From Scolanthus callimorphus (Eukaryota > Cnidaria > Anthozoa > Actiniaria > Edwardsiidae), in NCBI GenBank assembly GCA_033964015.1, contig CM066923.1, positions 8,731,978 to 8,795,977 on the forward strand: a stretch of DNA of 64,000 nucleotides, read 5' to 3'. Under the pieces are notes generated by a model. The model saw only the letters and a list, made by a program, of their open reading frames with translations. It did no database searches and was not told where the DNA came from. Shown one piece after another: positions 11,101 through 24,300 of this stretch (positions are counted from its first letter, which is position 1; each line of letters starts with the position of its first letter). Both the position numbers and the translations under genes were made by a program.

Positions 11101-14100
11101 AGATTTACGACGCCGATATTTTGTCTTCCGAATTCAACCTTCTAAACTTTCAATTTTTATTACCAGTATCCGTTTACCTGCCTGTCTGTCGGTCTTTTTT
11201 GACCTTGCGTCTTATGTAAAGGTTATTTTTATCTCTCTTGCAGATGACAATATGGATAAGAATAAAGAAATTAGCGTTGTTGAAATGACACTGGGACCAC
11301 ATTTAGATATTTTGATGTAAGTTATTATATTTACTAGAGCAGATTTCGTATGACTGTGAAAAGTACCGTGACAAAGTTGTTCCGCGCCGCGAACGTGACC
11401 GTACCGCGACTACGCGATTTCATTGGCGATTTCATTCCATTTACAGCAGGCCAGGTTCCGTACCGCCACCGCGACAGTACCGCGCCGTACCGCGGCACTT
11501 TTCACAGTCATACGAAATCTGCTCTATCCTGCCCTGCTAAATAATGATCAAGGTATCATTTGATTGAGAGTGCTTTGGACCGAGCTATGTTTGCGTGGTT
11601 TTCTATTATTCTCAGCCACCATGGCCACTGACCACAATCACCGGAATGACAGTAACAGTGACATACCGGTTAATCAGAGAATACAAGAAAAATGGCGTTA
11701 GAATATCACAGCTGCCTCAATGAGAAGAGATTTGTTGACTTTGCAAACAACGAGCAATCTTGGGTTTTTCATACAGGCCTGAACTGTTCCAAAATGACTT
11801 GGTATGTGAAAGGTTCTCTTCAAGGTAGCATGTAGGAGTGTTTGCTCTGAGTTATGTGCTCTTGGTGTGCTTTGATGTTCTAGATGCGCTAGAGAACGTT
11901 ATTATATTTTTCAGGAATGAGCTCGAGTCAACACCTTCACCAACACCTGAGAATATCGCACAATATGATAAAACGTAAGACTCTTAATGATTGTCATCAT
12001 TTCCAACCACCGCACTTTTTAACGTGTGGCTCAACAAATAATGATAGTAATAATAATAATGATGATAACAAAGCGTAGAAACGTGTTACCGCGAGGGAGC
12101 TACGTCACTCGCTCAGTCACGTAACATGGTCAGTCACGTCACTCGCTCAGTCGCGTAACTCGCTCACTCCAATTTCGTAAAATCGATCACGTTAATATCA
12201 CATTCATATCTAATTTCGAATACATATAAACTTCGGGCCACCGGAGAACCACATTTGATGTCAAATAAAATGTGGCACAACAAATTGGCCGAGAATATGA
12301 CGCCATCGATGACATCAATTCTTAATATATATACACGTTAGCCAGTTGCATTGTTTTGATTCGTTCTTCTGAATTTTTATATCTAGTTCTGCAATGGCGT
12401 CGGCGTTAACAACGTTCATGAGGCAGACTGGAATGCCTGTAAAGGTACAAAACTAGAATATCTAGATCTCATTAATTTGTGATTGTATGTATCTGTATCA
12501 AGAGGGCTGCAATGGGCACTCGCATTAAGGCTCATTTACACGACAGGGATGTTTTGGCACTGCTCGGATAAAAATTGGTACTGGTACGAAATTTAATGGC
12601 ACGGCTCGGGTATATTCGCGCTGTGTAAATGGCTTTGCCGTACTAAATTTTGCCAGAGCCGGAGCGGAATTTCATCCGTGTCGAAACTACGTAGCGAGGT
12701 AGTCCCTTAACCATTTTTATCCGAGTGCTGCCAAAACTTTCTGTCGTGTAATTGGGGCTTTAATCTCCTCTTCCCTGTCGAGGAGCTCTGGTATTCCAAT
12801 TGATGTGGTCCTAGAACACACTGGGTACCATATTAACGGGCTAAAATTCCAGCGTGGCAATCTCGGATATGAAATTCCAGGGTGGGTAGACAACTTCCAG
12901 GGCGGTTATGAAGTAATTCACTGGAATTCGAGGGTGGGTAGGGACAACTAAAACTTTCCAGAGGGGGCGGGGGGTAGCTGAGACAAGATTTCTCATCAGG
13001 GGGTGCATTTTGGTCGGCAAGAAAATACCTTGATTCATTGATTGCCTTTCTTTCTTTTAGGCTGGTTCTAACTACGGAAACATTATAGAACGCTGCTCCA
13101 GTTTCACTCAAAAAGAAAACAAGTCTATATTTAAAATAAAAGGAAGCAAAAAGGTAAGTACCGGCTGCGCTAGAAGGGAATAAAACTTGATTAGAGTGAA
13201 CACGATTAGTATAACATGATAAAGATACCGGGAAGTCTTATCACTCCTTATATCACTCCTGTGCAATACAGAATGACCTGGATTGTACTCGATTAAAGTG
13301 CAGTTTTATAAGATCGTGATTTGGAGGATCTGAACTCAGAACTACATGTTGAGGTTAAAATTGGTGTAACGTTTGTTGCCGTAAATATGATAACGTAGCA
13401 TTAGCATAAGTTAATACGTTGAAAGAATTGTTGCTCTGATTCCTTGATTCACGATTTCGAAATTCCTTTCACAAACCTGACAGCTGAAGCTACAATGGTA
13501 CACCCTTCAGTCCCAGTTTAGCCCTGTGACACTATTGTATATTTACAGACCTAAATGTGACCCGTTTAAACACTGCTAGCGCAATAGAATATGTGATACA
13601 GCAAGTTATGAAGTTATCTAATGATATGTCTGTTTCCAGATCAAAGGCCATCATTTTGTCAGCACCCACTACTCTAGTACAACATTCTGTAATAATTGTT
13701 CCAACCTCCTCTGGGGGATCGGAGATCAAGGCTACCAGTGCTCAAGTAAGTCTCAGAGACCCTCTCTAATGCCGTCAATGTTTTGTCTACTTTCTACTTA
13801 TCTACTTATCTACCTCTTAAATTCGTGTCTCCATTACATGTTGCCGACGCCCATAAATAAGGGGATCGTTCAGAGTCCCTAGAAATGATTAGTTTTGGAG
13901 ACGGCCTTGGTAAAGCCACATTCTCACTAGCAATGCATTTTCACGGACTATTGACTCAGAGAGCGAGAATATTTGTTTCAGCCAACTACTTTTTCTAGCG
14001 AAACACAAATATGAAAGCTGGTTATTTTCCAGTCATTCGACACTTTTCGATACTAGTAGGTTATTACGTATAGCAAACTATTAGCTAGTTGGGTTTGACT

Positions 14101-15350
14101 AACATTATTGATCGTTAGCTACTGTTAACTTGCAATACCCAAACATGTTTGTTTCAGTATGTGAATATAATGTCCACAAAGTTGGGTGCTTGGACAACAT
14201 CGAAGAATCATGCCCTGGACCAAAGAAACGGAAAGTAAGTAATTCACCCCCTCTATCTCTAGTGTGTGAAAGTTCATCATTCTATCGGATGAACATAATG
14301 TTTAACAGAGCTGGAAATTACTACCGGTCATTGGACATTGTGCGATCAAATTCGCCAAATGTCCGACCAATTTTCAGATGTCCGGCCAACTTTCCAGTAG
14401 AGACAACCAAGAAAAACGTAAGAAAGGTTATTTCCAGCTCAGGTTGAAGTGTTCTAAACACTTTTTATTGATGAGTTGAGCGCACTATTCTCGATCTGTG
14501 GCCAACATGCGCATCATTCTATCAATTGTATTGAATGGTCTCTGTGTTGAACATTAACCTGTTTCAGCAACAAAAGATGAATGGACTCTCAACGCGGAGA
14601 GGCAACGCACCACGAAGAACACCCAGCGCACCTAACCCTGATGCAAGTGAGTACATTACAGCATTTATAGCGGGGCTCCTTAGCGGCCAAAGGCCGCAGA
14701 GCGGAGCACCATAGGTATCGCAGGAAGAATACAATAGCTCAAAGTAGAACTCAGGTATACGATCGACTTCATTTTTCATGGTTCAGCGGTATTCCCATTT
14801 GGGTATCGCTGGCGCGTCCGTGTCTGCGCGCCCCCGCACAGGTAAACCAAGACCCCAACACAGAAAAATATGTAACCGGGAGCTCCGCTTTTAGTCAGAG
14901 GCTAAATCTATATATTACACCTATTTCAGAAGAGGTTGAACCGTCACAACTGTCCGTTATAGCCCGCGGTGCGTCATGGGTGAAACTAAGAAGAACGAAA
15001 TTCTATTGTATTAACACAGCGCAACATTTCATAGTGTAGAATCATTTGGCATAATCATTTGTTTGGATTAGTATGGCAAGTTATCTTACAACAAAATGCA
15101 GCTGTATATCTAACTTTAGTCAAATCACACTAGTGGTCTATTATCAATGCTGCGTTCTGATTGGTTGAGCTACTAGTAGGCTTTATAGCCTACTAGTAGC
15201 GAAAAGTGTCGGACTTGAAAGCCAGAAAATGGCAAATGACCAGAACAAAAACATTTTTTTGGCAAAACAAATTGACCTACTAGTGTGATTTGACTAAAAC
15301 AATTATTCCTCTCGCCCTCATGGCCTCTAAGTCAATAGCCCATGAGGCCG

Positions 15351-15381
<31 letters not shown>

Positions 15382-18300
15382 CTTGGCTAAATGCATTTGC
15401 TCTTACAGGGCCCGATCGCGACATTATCTTTTTTCGCTAGGCGTCATTATCGCTAGGCGTCATTGGCGACTGCCAAAATGCAAAGATTTAGTCGCCACAT
15501 AAGCGTGGTCTCAGCTGAACTTAGAAAGATGGGGTGCCATTTGGCGACTAGCTCTAAATTTTTTGTCGCCAAGCCCCAAATTTAGTCGCCATTGGCAACC
15601 ATATGGTCGCAGTGTCAGGCCCTGTCTTAAAGGCCCACCACCAACCGAGAGCCTTTGCGAACTCTTGGCCAATCAGAGCACCCGAAAAACAATGGATCCA
15701 TTTGAAAACAAAAGAAAACGGGGCGCAAAGGCTCCCGGTTGGTGATGGGCCTTAAGCAGTCGTGTAATTCGCTATATATGGTAAACTTTCGCCCTCTGTT
15801 GTATCTCTAGTCGAACAAGCTCGCCATGACAGGCATGTCGTGTCCGAGGTAGTACATCTTGTCCCGACTGTCAACAGACGAAGAAGCACGGCTCCTTAGA
15901 TGATGATGCGGTGAGTAGAGTAACAAGAACATTGAATGATATCCTTGCAACTTATAGTATGGAGGATTTCTATTCTAATATTCATTTCGTTGCCTCGCAG
16001 GTATCGAGAAGAAGGGAAAGTAAGTATGGCTTATTCAGATTATCTTTTATCTTGTACTTTCCGAAACTGTCGGTTGGCCATGGTTTCTTAATAATTTACT
16101 TATTACCGCAAATTAGTGGTTATATGCCTAGGTGTTTTGCGGACGGGGAGCATTAATATTTGTGATATTTTATAATAAAAAATTATTTCATCCATGTCAA
16201 TGTGAAAGTCACCGCTATGAACATTTCCTGTTTTTTCTGACACACTTGAAAAGCCGGGTTAAGAGGTAGGAAATATGGTCTGCGTGTTATGCTAATAGTC
16301 GAGAGTTTATAGCCAGAATTTGTTTTGATCACTCATTCTGTTGTTTCAGGGATGACGATGCTGGATCCGCTTCCGAAGGCGAAGAGAGGTATGTGCGAGA
16401 TGCGAGGTGTAAAAAGAGGCTCAGTCAGTCAGCCGCCATTTTGTCAGCCTAGCAACATACCGAGTCAGAGAAAGCATCCATTTCCATCGGCTGATTTAGA
16501 GAATGTACATCGCGTTTCTCTAAAAATTGTTAAAATTATGAGCAGAAATAAATTCAAAACACTTAATTGCTCATCGTCAGATGTATTGCAGTATTAAATT
16601 TCCTTAAAATGGTTTGAATCTCTAAATGACAAACTTTTTACGGGATGGCCCGGTTGACGTAGTCGCACAGTAAATCACTGTTTGTCATTCTTCCTCTCCC
16701 CCACTAAACGCTTGCCGTTGAACTCTCGATGAGCCCAAGTTATAGTTGTTGTAGCCATGTTTGTGTGTCACAAGATACGGCTAGGTGGCGCAGTGTGTTT
16801 GTGCACGGCACACTGTGCGTACGGTCATGAGTTCCAACCCCGGACCGACCAACCGTATCGACTTTTCTCTGTTCCGAGTAGCTTGATTATAGCTTTGAAT
16901 TCCTTCCAAATGGAGCTCTGATAAGAGAAAGGGGGTAAAGTGGTGCACCGTCGACATCAGGTTTGTCAGCCGAGGCTGTTCACGTTATCGACGTTAAATA
17001 AGGAACTTTACTTTTTTACTTTACAACCAAAGACCGACTGAGTTGTTTTATTCCCGAGAGAAAGGGTTTCCTCTTGTGACATTATTTGGCTAAGAAACAT
17101 TTCTCTTTCTTGACAGGTCTATGTCATCACCAGATGTAAGTGTTCTTACTATTTTCTTGATATGGATGTAAAATTCCGTTTGGAAATAGCGGACTGTGTC
17201 CTAAAAGTCTATTTGGATTTTTCTTTTTCCAGGAATTGCAAGTAGCAGCGGCTGTTCCGAAGAAAAGGTACTGAATTTGTTACTGCGATTTTCATAATTC
17301 TGCGAACTTTACACCGGCCAACAAACCGCTGTTTGGCTTCCGTCAATCAAACGAGTGAACAACTCTGGGTGATTTCACGGAGGTTTTTGGATCTTGTGAA
17401 TGATAGGGGCTAGCTAGGCTTCAAAACATACTTTTTCACTTTAAATGCAATCCAAACTCGGAAAACATGCGTGGACTTGACCTAAAAGTTTGATTGACGG
17501 AAGCCAAAACATTCGGAAATATCAAGTGGGAGTAGAACGCACAATTGACCGATCCCGCTTCATTGTTCTACTCCCTAGTTACTGTTGCTACGTCGGACAA
17601 GCCAAAATTTTACTTTGGCATAGAGCATCGAAAATACACCGATTGCAAGAAAGTGTTCGAAGTTTGTTCATAGTATATGGGTTTTATATTTTCATCACGA
17701 AAAGCTGAAGAATTCATTAAAAATCTTCGAATTTCGAGTTTGTTGCTCGGACATTTTGAATTCCATAGGGAAAACTGCCAATTGTTTGGTGATTAATTAA
17801 TGCGAAGACGGTCTATTATGAAAGTCGCAGTAAGTTTCGCATTTACGACACATCGCCAACAACATGCTATCTCGTGATTCTCATTGAATCGTAAAATTCA
17901 GATACCATTGGTGGTATGTTTCACGTATTTAGTTCTGGCGTACGTTTCACTTCATTTCTTCCACCTTTTATACTATGCATTCGTTTTTACTTCATCATTT
18001 AACCGATCATTTTCCATCCGAAAGGTTTACAAGACCCGTCATACGATCTGAAAGCGTTAAAACGCCGGTAAGTTTCTTTTACTGGTATTATTCCCGTTTT
18101 TTGTTGTTTGTTTTCTTTTGCTTTATATATCTGTTTGTTGTATATATAATATGTGAGTTGATTATTTTATTTCGCCTTTTATCGTTATTTACTATGGAGT
18201 GAATAACTTGTAAATTACACACATGTAAATTCCCGCCAACCGGTAAATTTTGTAGATGTTGCAGTCGTTTGTTTCTCCGTTGTTGTCTTGTTTTTGCTGA

Positions 18301-21300
18301 AAATATCTACGACACTCTTGAACTCCCAGGAAAAAAAGCAGCCTTAATCAGGGCTGGAAATTAACTTCTTTTTCTTAGTGACTAGCTAGCGACCAAGTGC
18401 AAAAAAACTGGTCGCCCGAACATATTTTTGGTCGCCAGGTGGCAAAAAGTACTAACGTTTTGGTCTCCAGCTTGCGCCTACGTTCAAATTGTTAGTCGCC
18501 TAGTCCCTGATTTTTGTCGCCCAGGCGACCACCTTATCAATTTCCAGCAATTTCCAGCCCTGCTTTATATTAATTTATTGATAAGTTGGGGTCATCAAGT
18601 CTCGTTAACGAAATCTCTTCTTTACCCTGCAGAAGGAGATGACGAGAAAGAAGCCGATTGTGTCGGGAGGCATCATGACCCGAGCGCGGAAATCAGTCGC
18701 AGGAGGAGACATGTAAGTAGTAATGACCAGGCACTTACCAGGAAGAGACATATAAGTAGTAATGACCAGGCATTTACCAGGAAGAGACATGTAAGTAGTA
18801 ATGACCAGACACTTACCAGGAAGAGTAAACTTGGTTCAGTTAGTTGAAATTGCTCATCTTCAGTGTAAGAACTCACCAGCTGCGTCACAAAGATTTCTTT
18901 GTTTGGTAGAACGAAGGTTGAACTAATCATGATTAAATAGTAACTAAACACGAAGGTGTCCTTAGGGAATGGTTCTTACACTGGAGATGACCCGTTGAAA
19001 TGGCCTCCTGGTACGCTCGGCTGGTAGAGCGCCTGTCTGACGTATGAGAGGTCATGGGTTCGAACCTCAGCCGTAACACATTTGTAAGGGGTGGACCATT
19101 AGAAATCCGGAAAAAAAATTCTTCCCCAACCTGATCCCCTAAAAAATCAGATCATACGCAAAAAAAAAATTGCCAGCCCCTCTCCCACTTTATAATGGTC
19201 CACCCCTACCAAGGTATTATCTCCATGCTCATGGCAAAGGAAGCTTCAACGCAAGTCTATGAGCGATCTTTGAAAGGAGTTCTCTAACGTTCCTTGCAGC
19301 TTTGGAAGAGATGTCGATATTAACGACTCATTAAGTATGAACTATGGGCGAGGAATGGATTCTCCAACGTCAAACCTCGAAACTCTTTCTGAAGGTGGTA
19401 AGTATTGAGTTAGGGCGAGCTTTAAAAGTGCAACACGTCATTGATACAGAGAGGCTAGGTAACCATTACGCAAAATTGTACAAACGAATTAGCAAAAGCT
19501 CAATGGGCGGTCATATAAGAGGTCAATTCCTGTTTAGGACCCCAGTTTCAGCTACTCCAGTGGATTTCTTCATATCCAGCCTGGAATCCATGTTCGTACT
19601 GACACCCATGACTTTTGCTCCTTTTAGTCGATACCAATAGTAGGAATTCAGAGTTGCTCTAGAGGTTCTCTAAGTTGGATTCATGTTTTTCGTACGACTG
19701 CCTACTGTGATTTTGCTGTTTTTGTGATTTTGCTGGTTGATGGTCACCTAGCCTTAATGTTCAGAGCAGAAATGGGCAATTGTTCTATTTTTTCACAAAT
19801 TGATTATGACAAAAAAAATTTCTCTGGACGGAACGTTCTTTCCATTGTAATTAAAACCTTTTCAGTTGGTCAGATTACCTGAATTGCAAAACCATTTTTC
19901 TGTTGAAAAAAATAGTAATACCCCAAACCAAAGTAGAAGGTCCATTTGCCCCTTCCTAAAGAGCGTCACTTAGCCTCGAGGCTGTTGTTAGCATGCGGAT
20001 GTTTATTTAGATTGTGTGTTGGAGTCTTGAAATGACCACAAGGATTTTTTTGATTCCCTAAATTCAATCAATCCATTGCATTACCTACCCTAATTCAGCC
20101 GATGATGATGCTTTTTCTTGCATAACACTTTCTTACCAACAAAATACCAACTGAGCGATGCTCTTATCTTTGCCTGTTTCTGTTCTACCTTTTATGTTTG
20201 TATATTCATTGCATAGAGCGCATTTTATATGACTAGTGAAACCAATCGCAAAGTGATTGCATCAATTCTGAACAAAACCTATAGGAGTGATTACAAAGTA
20301 ATTGCGAATTACTCACGACAGTCATCTCAAATATGCTCTATATCATTAAAGCTATTTGCATTTGAGCGTACCCTGGGTACCATAGTCTCAGACTTTCACT
20401 CGTTTACAGAGACGCTTAGTTTACTGATACGATGAACAAAGCCAGGATCCTGTGGCCTCACGGCCTAGTTTTCTCAGTTCCGTTAGTTTTGTACAACGAA
20501 GCTGATTGGCTGGTTGGCTATAATCCACAGAAGGCGTGGAGCTTGTTTGACTGTCATAACCTCACTGTTCCATCGAGAAAATAATACGTTTCTTGGTTGC
20601 TTTTGAGACTTATTCAACGACAAACACGCCAAAACGAAACGATGTCAGCCAATCAGTAATGCCACACAAACCAAGTCGGTGTGTCGAGACAGACGACGTG
20701 CTTATAAAACATCTTTACATTGATTGGCTGATATCGTTTCGTTTTGGCCTTTTTTGTTTTGTTTTGGTTGTTTTGGCCTGGTTGCCATTGGGAACATCTT
20801 GAAAGCGATGGAAAAGTAACGTTTTGATGCTCAAACAAACTAGTAAGGTATCCACGGTCCACGCTAAAATGCAAATAGCTGTACTACTCTCCTCAGTAGA
20901 CCGTTACACCCCTCAAATTGATCGCGATGAGTTGTTTTATACCATGAAGTTGTGAGCGTAGACTTATTTTGAAAGCAACAAACTTCAAGGCCACAAATAC
21001 TGATCACGTGGTACATAAACAATGCTCACGTCGTACATATGAAGGTGATCACACGATCAATGTGAGACAGCCGCCGGCGAGCTGAAAAATCGAGGTGTAA
21101 CGGTCTACTGGGAAGATTAGTTTCGTGCCCCAGTATTTTCAAAAGTTGATCATTATATTCGCCACACCCATTATTCACGCCACACATACTCATGCTGTAA
21201 CCCTCAGACCACTTGCTTGGATGACGAGCAAGAGTCTGTAGTCGCTCTGCTATTGTGCGCCCGCCTATGATCCATGCACTACTTCACTGCGATGTCTTTC

Positions 21301-24300
21301 TCATGCTTCGCAATATATAATCCAAATTATTTATGTTCCCAAGGCAATAAATGTGCGTTTTAGAATATTAGTCACTGGGATTCTAGCTGTTTTAACAATG
21401 TTTGGCAGGCAGGGAAGACATGCTCACTGATTGCTTGCATGTTCATAAATGTCTTGATATAATAAATAATATCTAACATCTAACAGCTCTACACTTTTAC
21501 TCTTATTTTATATCGTGCATGCTTTTAAATGTTATGTTTATCTTACAGGTTTGGCTATTTTATTTTCGACCTTATGCCATACTGAAGCTGCCATTTATTT
21601 GCATGACTACATTGGTTCTGTTTTACTTGATTGTATTGTCACTGGCACTATCACATAAAAACAATATGATACGTTGTCATCAAAAAGCCGCCTTTCTTGC
21701 ATGTTTTAATAACAATTAATTGGGTATCTCTGATCTTGATTCGGTAGATACTAATGAAGGTTATTTCATATGAGTTCGAATTCACGGCCAGGTTTCATGA
21801 GTATTTTCAACTTTCAGCAAGACACCTTGCCTGTGCTCGTCCTTTCTCTTTCGTTGCTTTCTCAACTTTTTTACATCCGCGAAACAAACCATCTTACTTT
21901 TCGTACACTCTAGTCGCGCACCATACGAACGTTTCCACGCGTTTCACAGTTTCACACAAAAGAGTCTCAACACATCCGCGAAATAAACAACCATTTACAT
22001 CCTCAAAAGAAACCATCTTACTTTCCCTACACTCTAGTCACGCACCATACGAACTCACATTTTCATGTAAGATTCACACCAGCACTGTTCACAAACCAAT
22101 GGATACGTTAGGCATGTTATCTGTACAGATGTCCAGCGACATACACGTGACACCGGAGCACAAGTAAGATGAATTCTTGATGGAAGGGTGCGGTTTTGTA
22201 GAAGCACTGCACTTGTATTTAGTTACCGGAGGACTGGAAACGTCGAAAAACTTAGGTATAAGACGTAATTTTGGCGTATTTTTTCCCAGTCTTGATTAGG
22301 AGAGCACTCTTGAACATGGACTAAATCTATCAAACATGAAGATAAATTTGTTAAAAGTACTTGACCGACAGCTTTTAACTTACAAGAACGAATCTTGATG
22401 GATCTCAAACACACTCTTAAATAAATACGTATGGGTGCTAAATTTATTTTATTTTATTTATTTGTTTTTATGTTATATATATGTTAGGTTATTTTCTGTT
22501 TGCTTCTGTTAAGCGCGAGCAGCTCACATACCACCATTCACCGTACGCACCAATACTTTGTACTAATTGTATTTTTTTTCTCAGAGAGACGTGCTCGCTC
22601 ACGTTCTCCTACTTTCTTGCCCCCAGAGGAAGAATACGTAAGTAGTTATATTTGTTATTTTTACTTTGAATACGTTCCGTTTGAGTGTGACGAAGGTTGA
22701 ACACGGGTAATCTCGTCTTTGGCGAACGTTGGACTGCCGCGCGTTCCTCTGAAAGCCTTTGATGTAACTTTACACCCAAAACGCTAGTGAAGAAACTTAC
22801 CTCGTTCCTTTCGGCAAAAGAAACGGCTGCAAACAATGTAGATCTGAGGCCGCTTCTTACCACGACCTTGTTAGTGTTGTAATCAGTCGGCTACGCAGGC
22901 ACAGTCCAACAGTTTAAACTTAAAGGCCCATCACCAACCGAGAGCCTTTGCGGACTCTTAGCCAATCAGTGCACCCGAAAAACAATGGATCAATTTGAAA
23001 ACAAAAGAAAACGGGGCGCAAAGGCTCCCTGTTGGTAATGGGCCTTTAAAAGTGACTTGTCTCTAAGCGCTCTTTTACCAAGCGCACTGATTGGACGGCG
23101 ATGCATATTCCAAGAATGTGATTGGTCTGCCTCTGTCACACCCAAGGTAACCTAGAATGTTGCGGCACACAACGTTGTTTGCCTTGCGTCTACCTTTTTC
23201 ACACTCAGACGAAACCTGCTCTAAAGCTTTAAGTATTGCCCTCTTCCTCCGTTTTGGTCTGTGTCTAGTACCGTTGGGTAGAATTTCACGCTCATTTTCG
23301 CTCGTACAATGTGCTATGACTGCCTTTGAATGAAATTACTGAGACTCACTGGTACTATTAATAATGTTCGCCTTAAAGAGCCCTAGTCAGCCACTCCTTT
23401 GTTATTGTTTTCAGTCGATATCAGACAACGAATTACGTGTAGAAATCTTGAAATAGTCATATATCGAATTCAATCGAAAATATTGCACCACATCCCCTAA
23501 ATCAGCCGATGGAAATGGATGCTTTCTCTGTCTCGGTATGTTGCTCGGCTGACAAAATGGAGGCTGACAGAGGCTCTTTAATAACGGTGACACAACTTTC
23601 TTTTCAGAAAAGGTGAAGGATATCTTTAATAACTCACTGGTTTCTATAATCTGCGCATCTAACAACGAAATCATCTTAACGATCTATTTACTTCCTAACA
23701 GTTGATCATCAACCTTTAAGTTAAAGCTTGATTCAGTGAGCACAGCAAGCGTGAAGGGAAGGGGATGACACAAAGACTAAAAGTTACCAAATATATAGCA
23801 TCAGCAAGATAACCTTATCATATAACAAAAACAAATTCCAATTTCATTTGAGCGTCGTATAACTAAGCGCAAAGCAAATGCATTTTACCCAATCAGGAAC
23901 AAGGCCTACGTCGCAATCAGTCGAAATCAATGGCCCTGATTGGCTATTGGCGCCCCTTTTTACTGAAGAGAATAGATGACAGTGTGCCAACTAAACATGA
24001 ACTCAATAACTTTAAACCTCAGATGCAATTCTGTACAAATACTTTACAAATGTCAGCACAGTAGATAATATTACAAACATGTTTAGTCTGAACACGTCTC
24101 AGTCCTAGTATGAACGATAAGAACATCGTACTGTTAAAGATTTTGTTGTTTTCACAAACTTTTGTCCAGGCTACTATCAGCCGATGGTACATGGGTATTA
24201 TTTTCTTTGAAAATTTGGACCACTTTTGCAGTGTCTTCCTTTCGAAGTTCCTTTTACGCTTGCTATTCTGGTTAATGCATATTCTGACTTTCTTCCCCAT

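Noticed and set aside
15849..15877. A 29-nt intron inside 15811-15910
   Set aside because: It has GT-AG ends, but 29 nt is far below animal intron sizes, and the resulting phase does not match the exon at 16001. Treating the whole segment as a skipped exon fits better.
19000..19078. tRNA gene
   Set aside because: Box A and box B are present but the acceptor stem does not pair and the anticodon loop is not clear; better explained as a tRNA-derived SINE.
21754..22167. 137-codon frame and exon-like 22129-22163
   Set aside because: The frame covers an imperfect direct duplication. The 35-nt exon-like piece has decent splice sites but would break the frame of the following RhoGEF exons, while skipping it fits.
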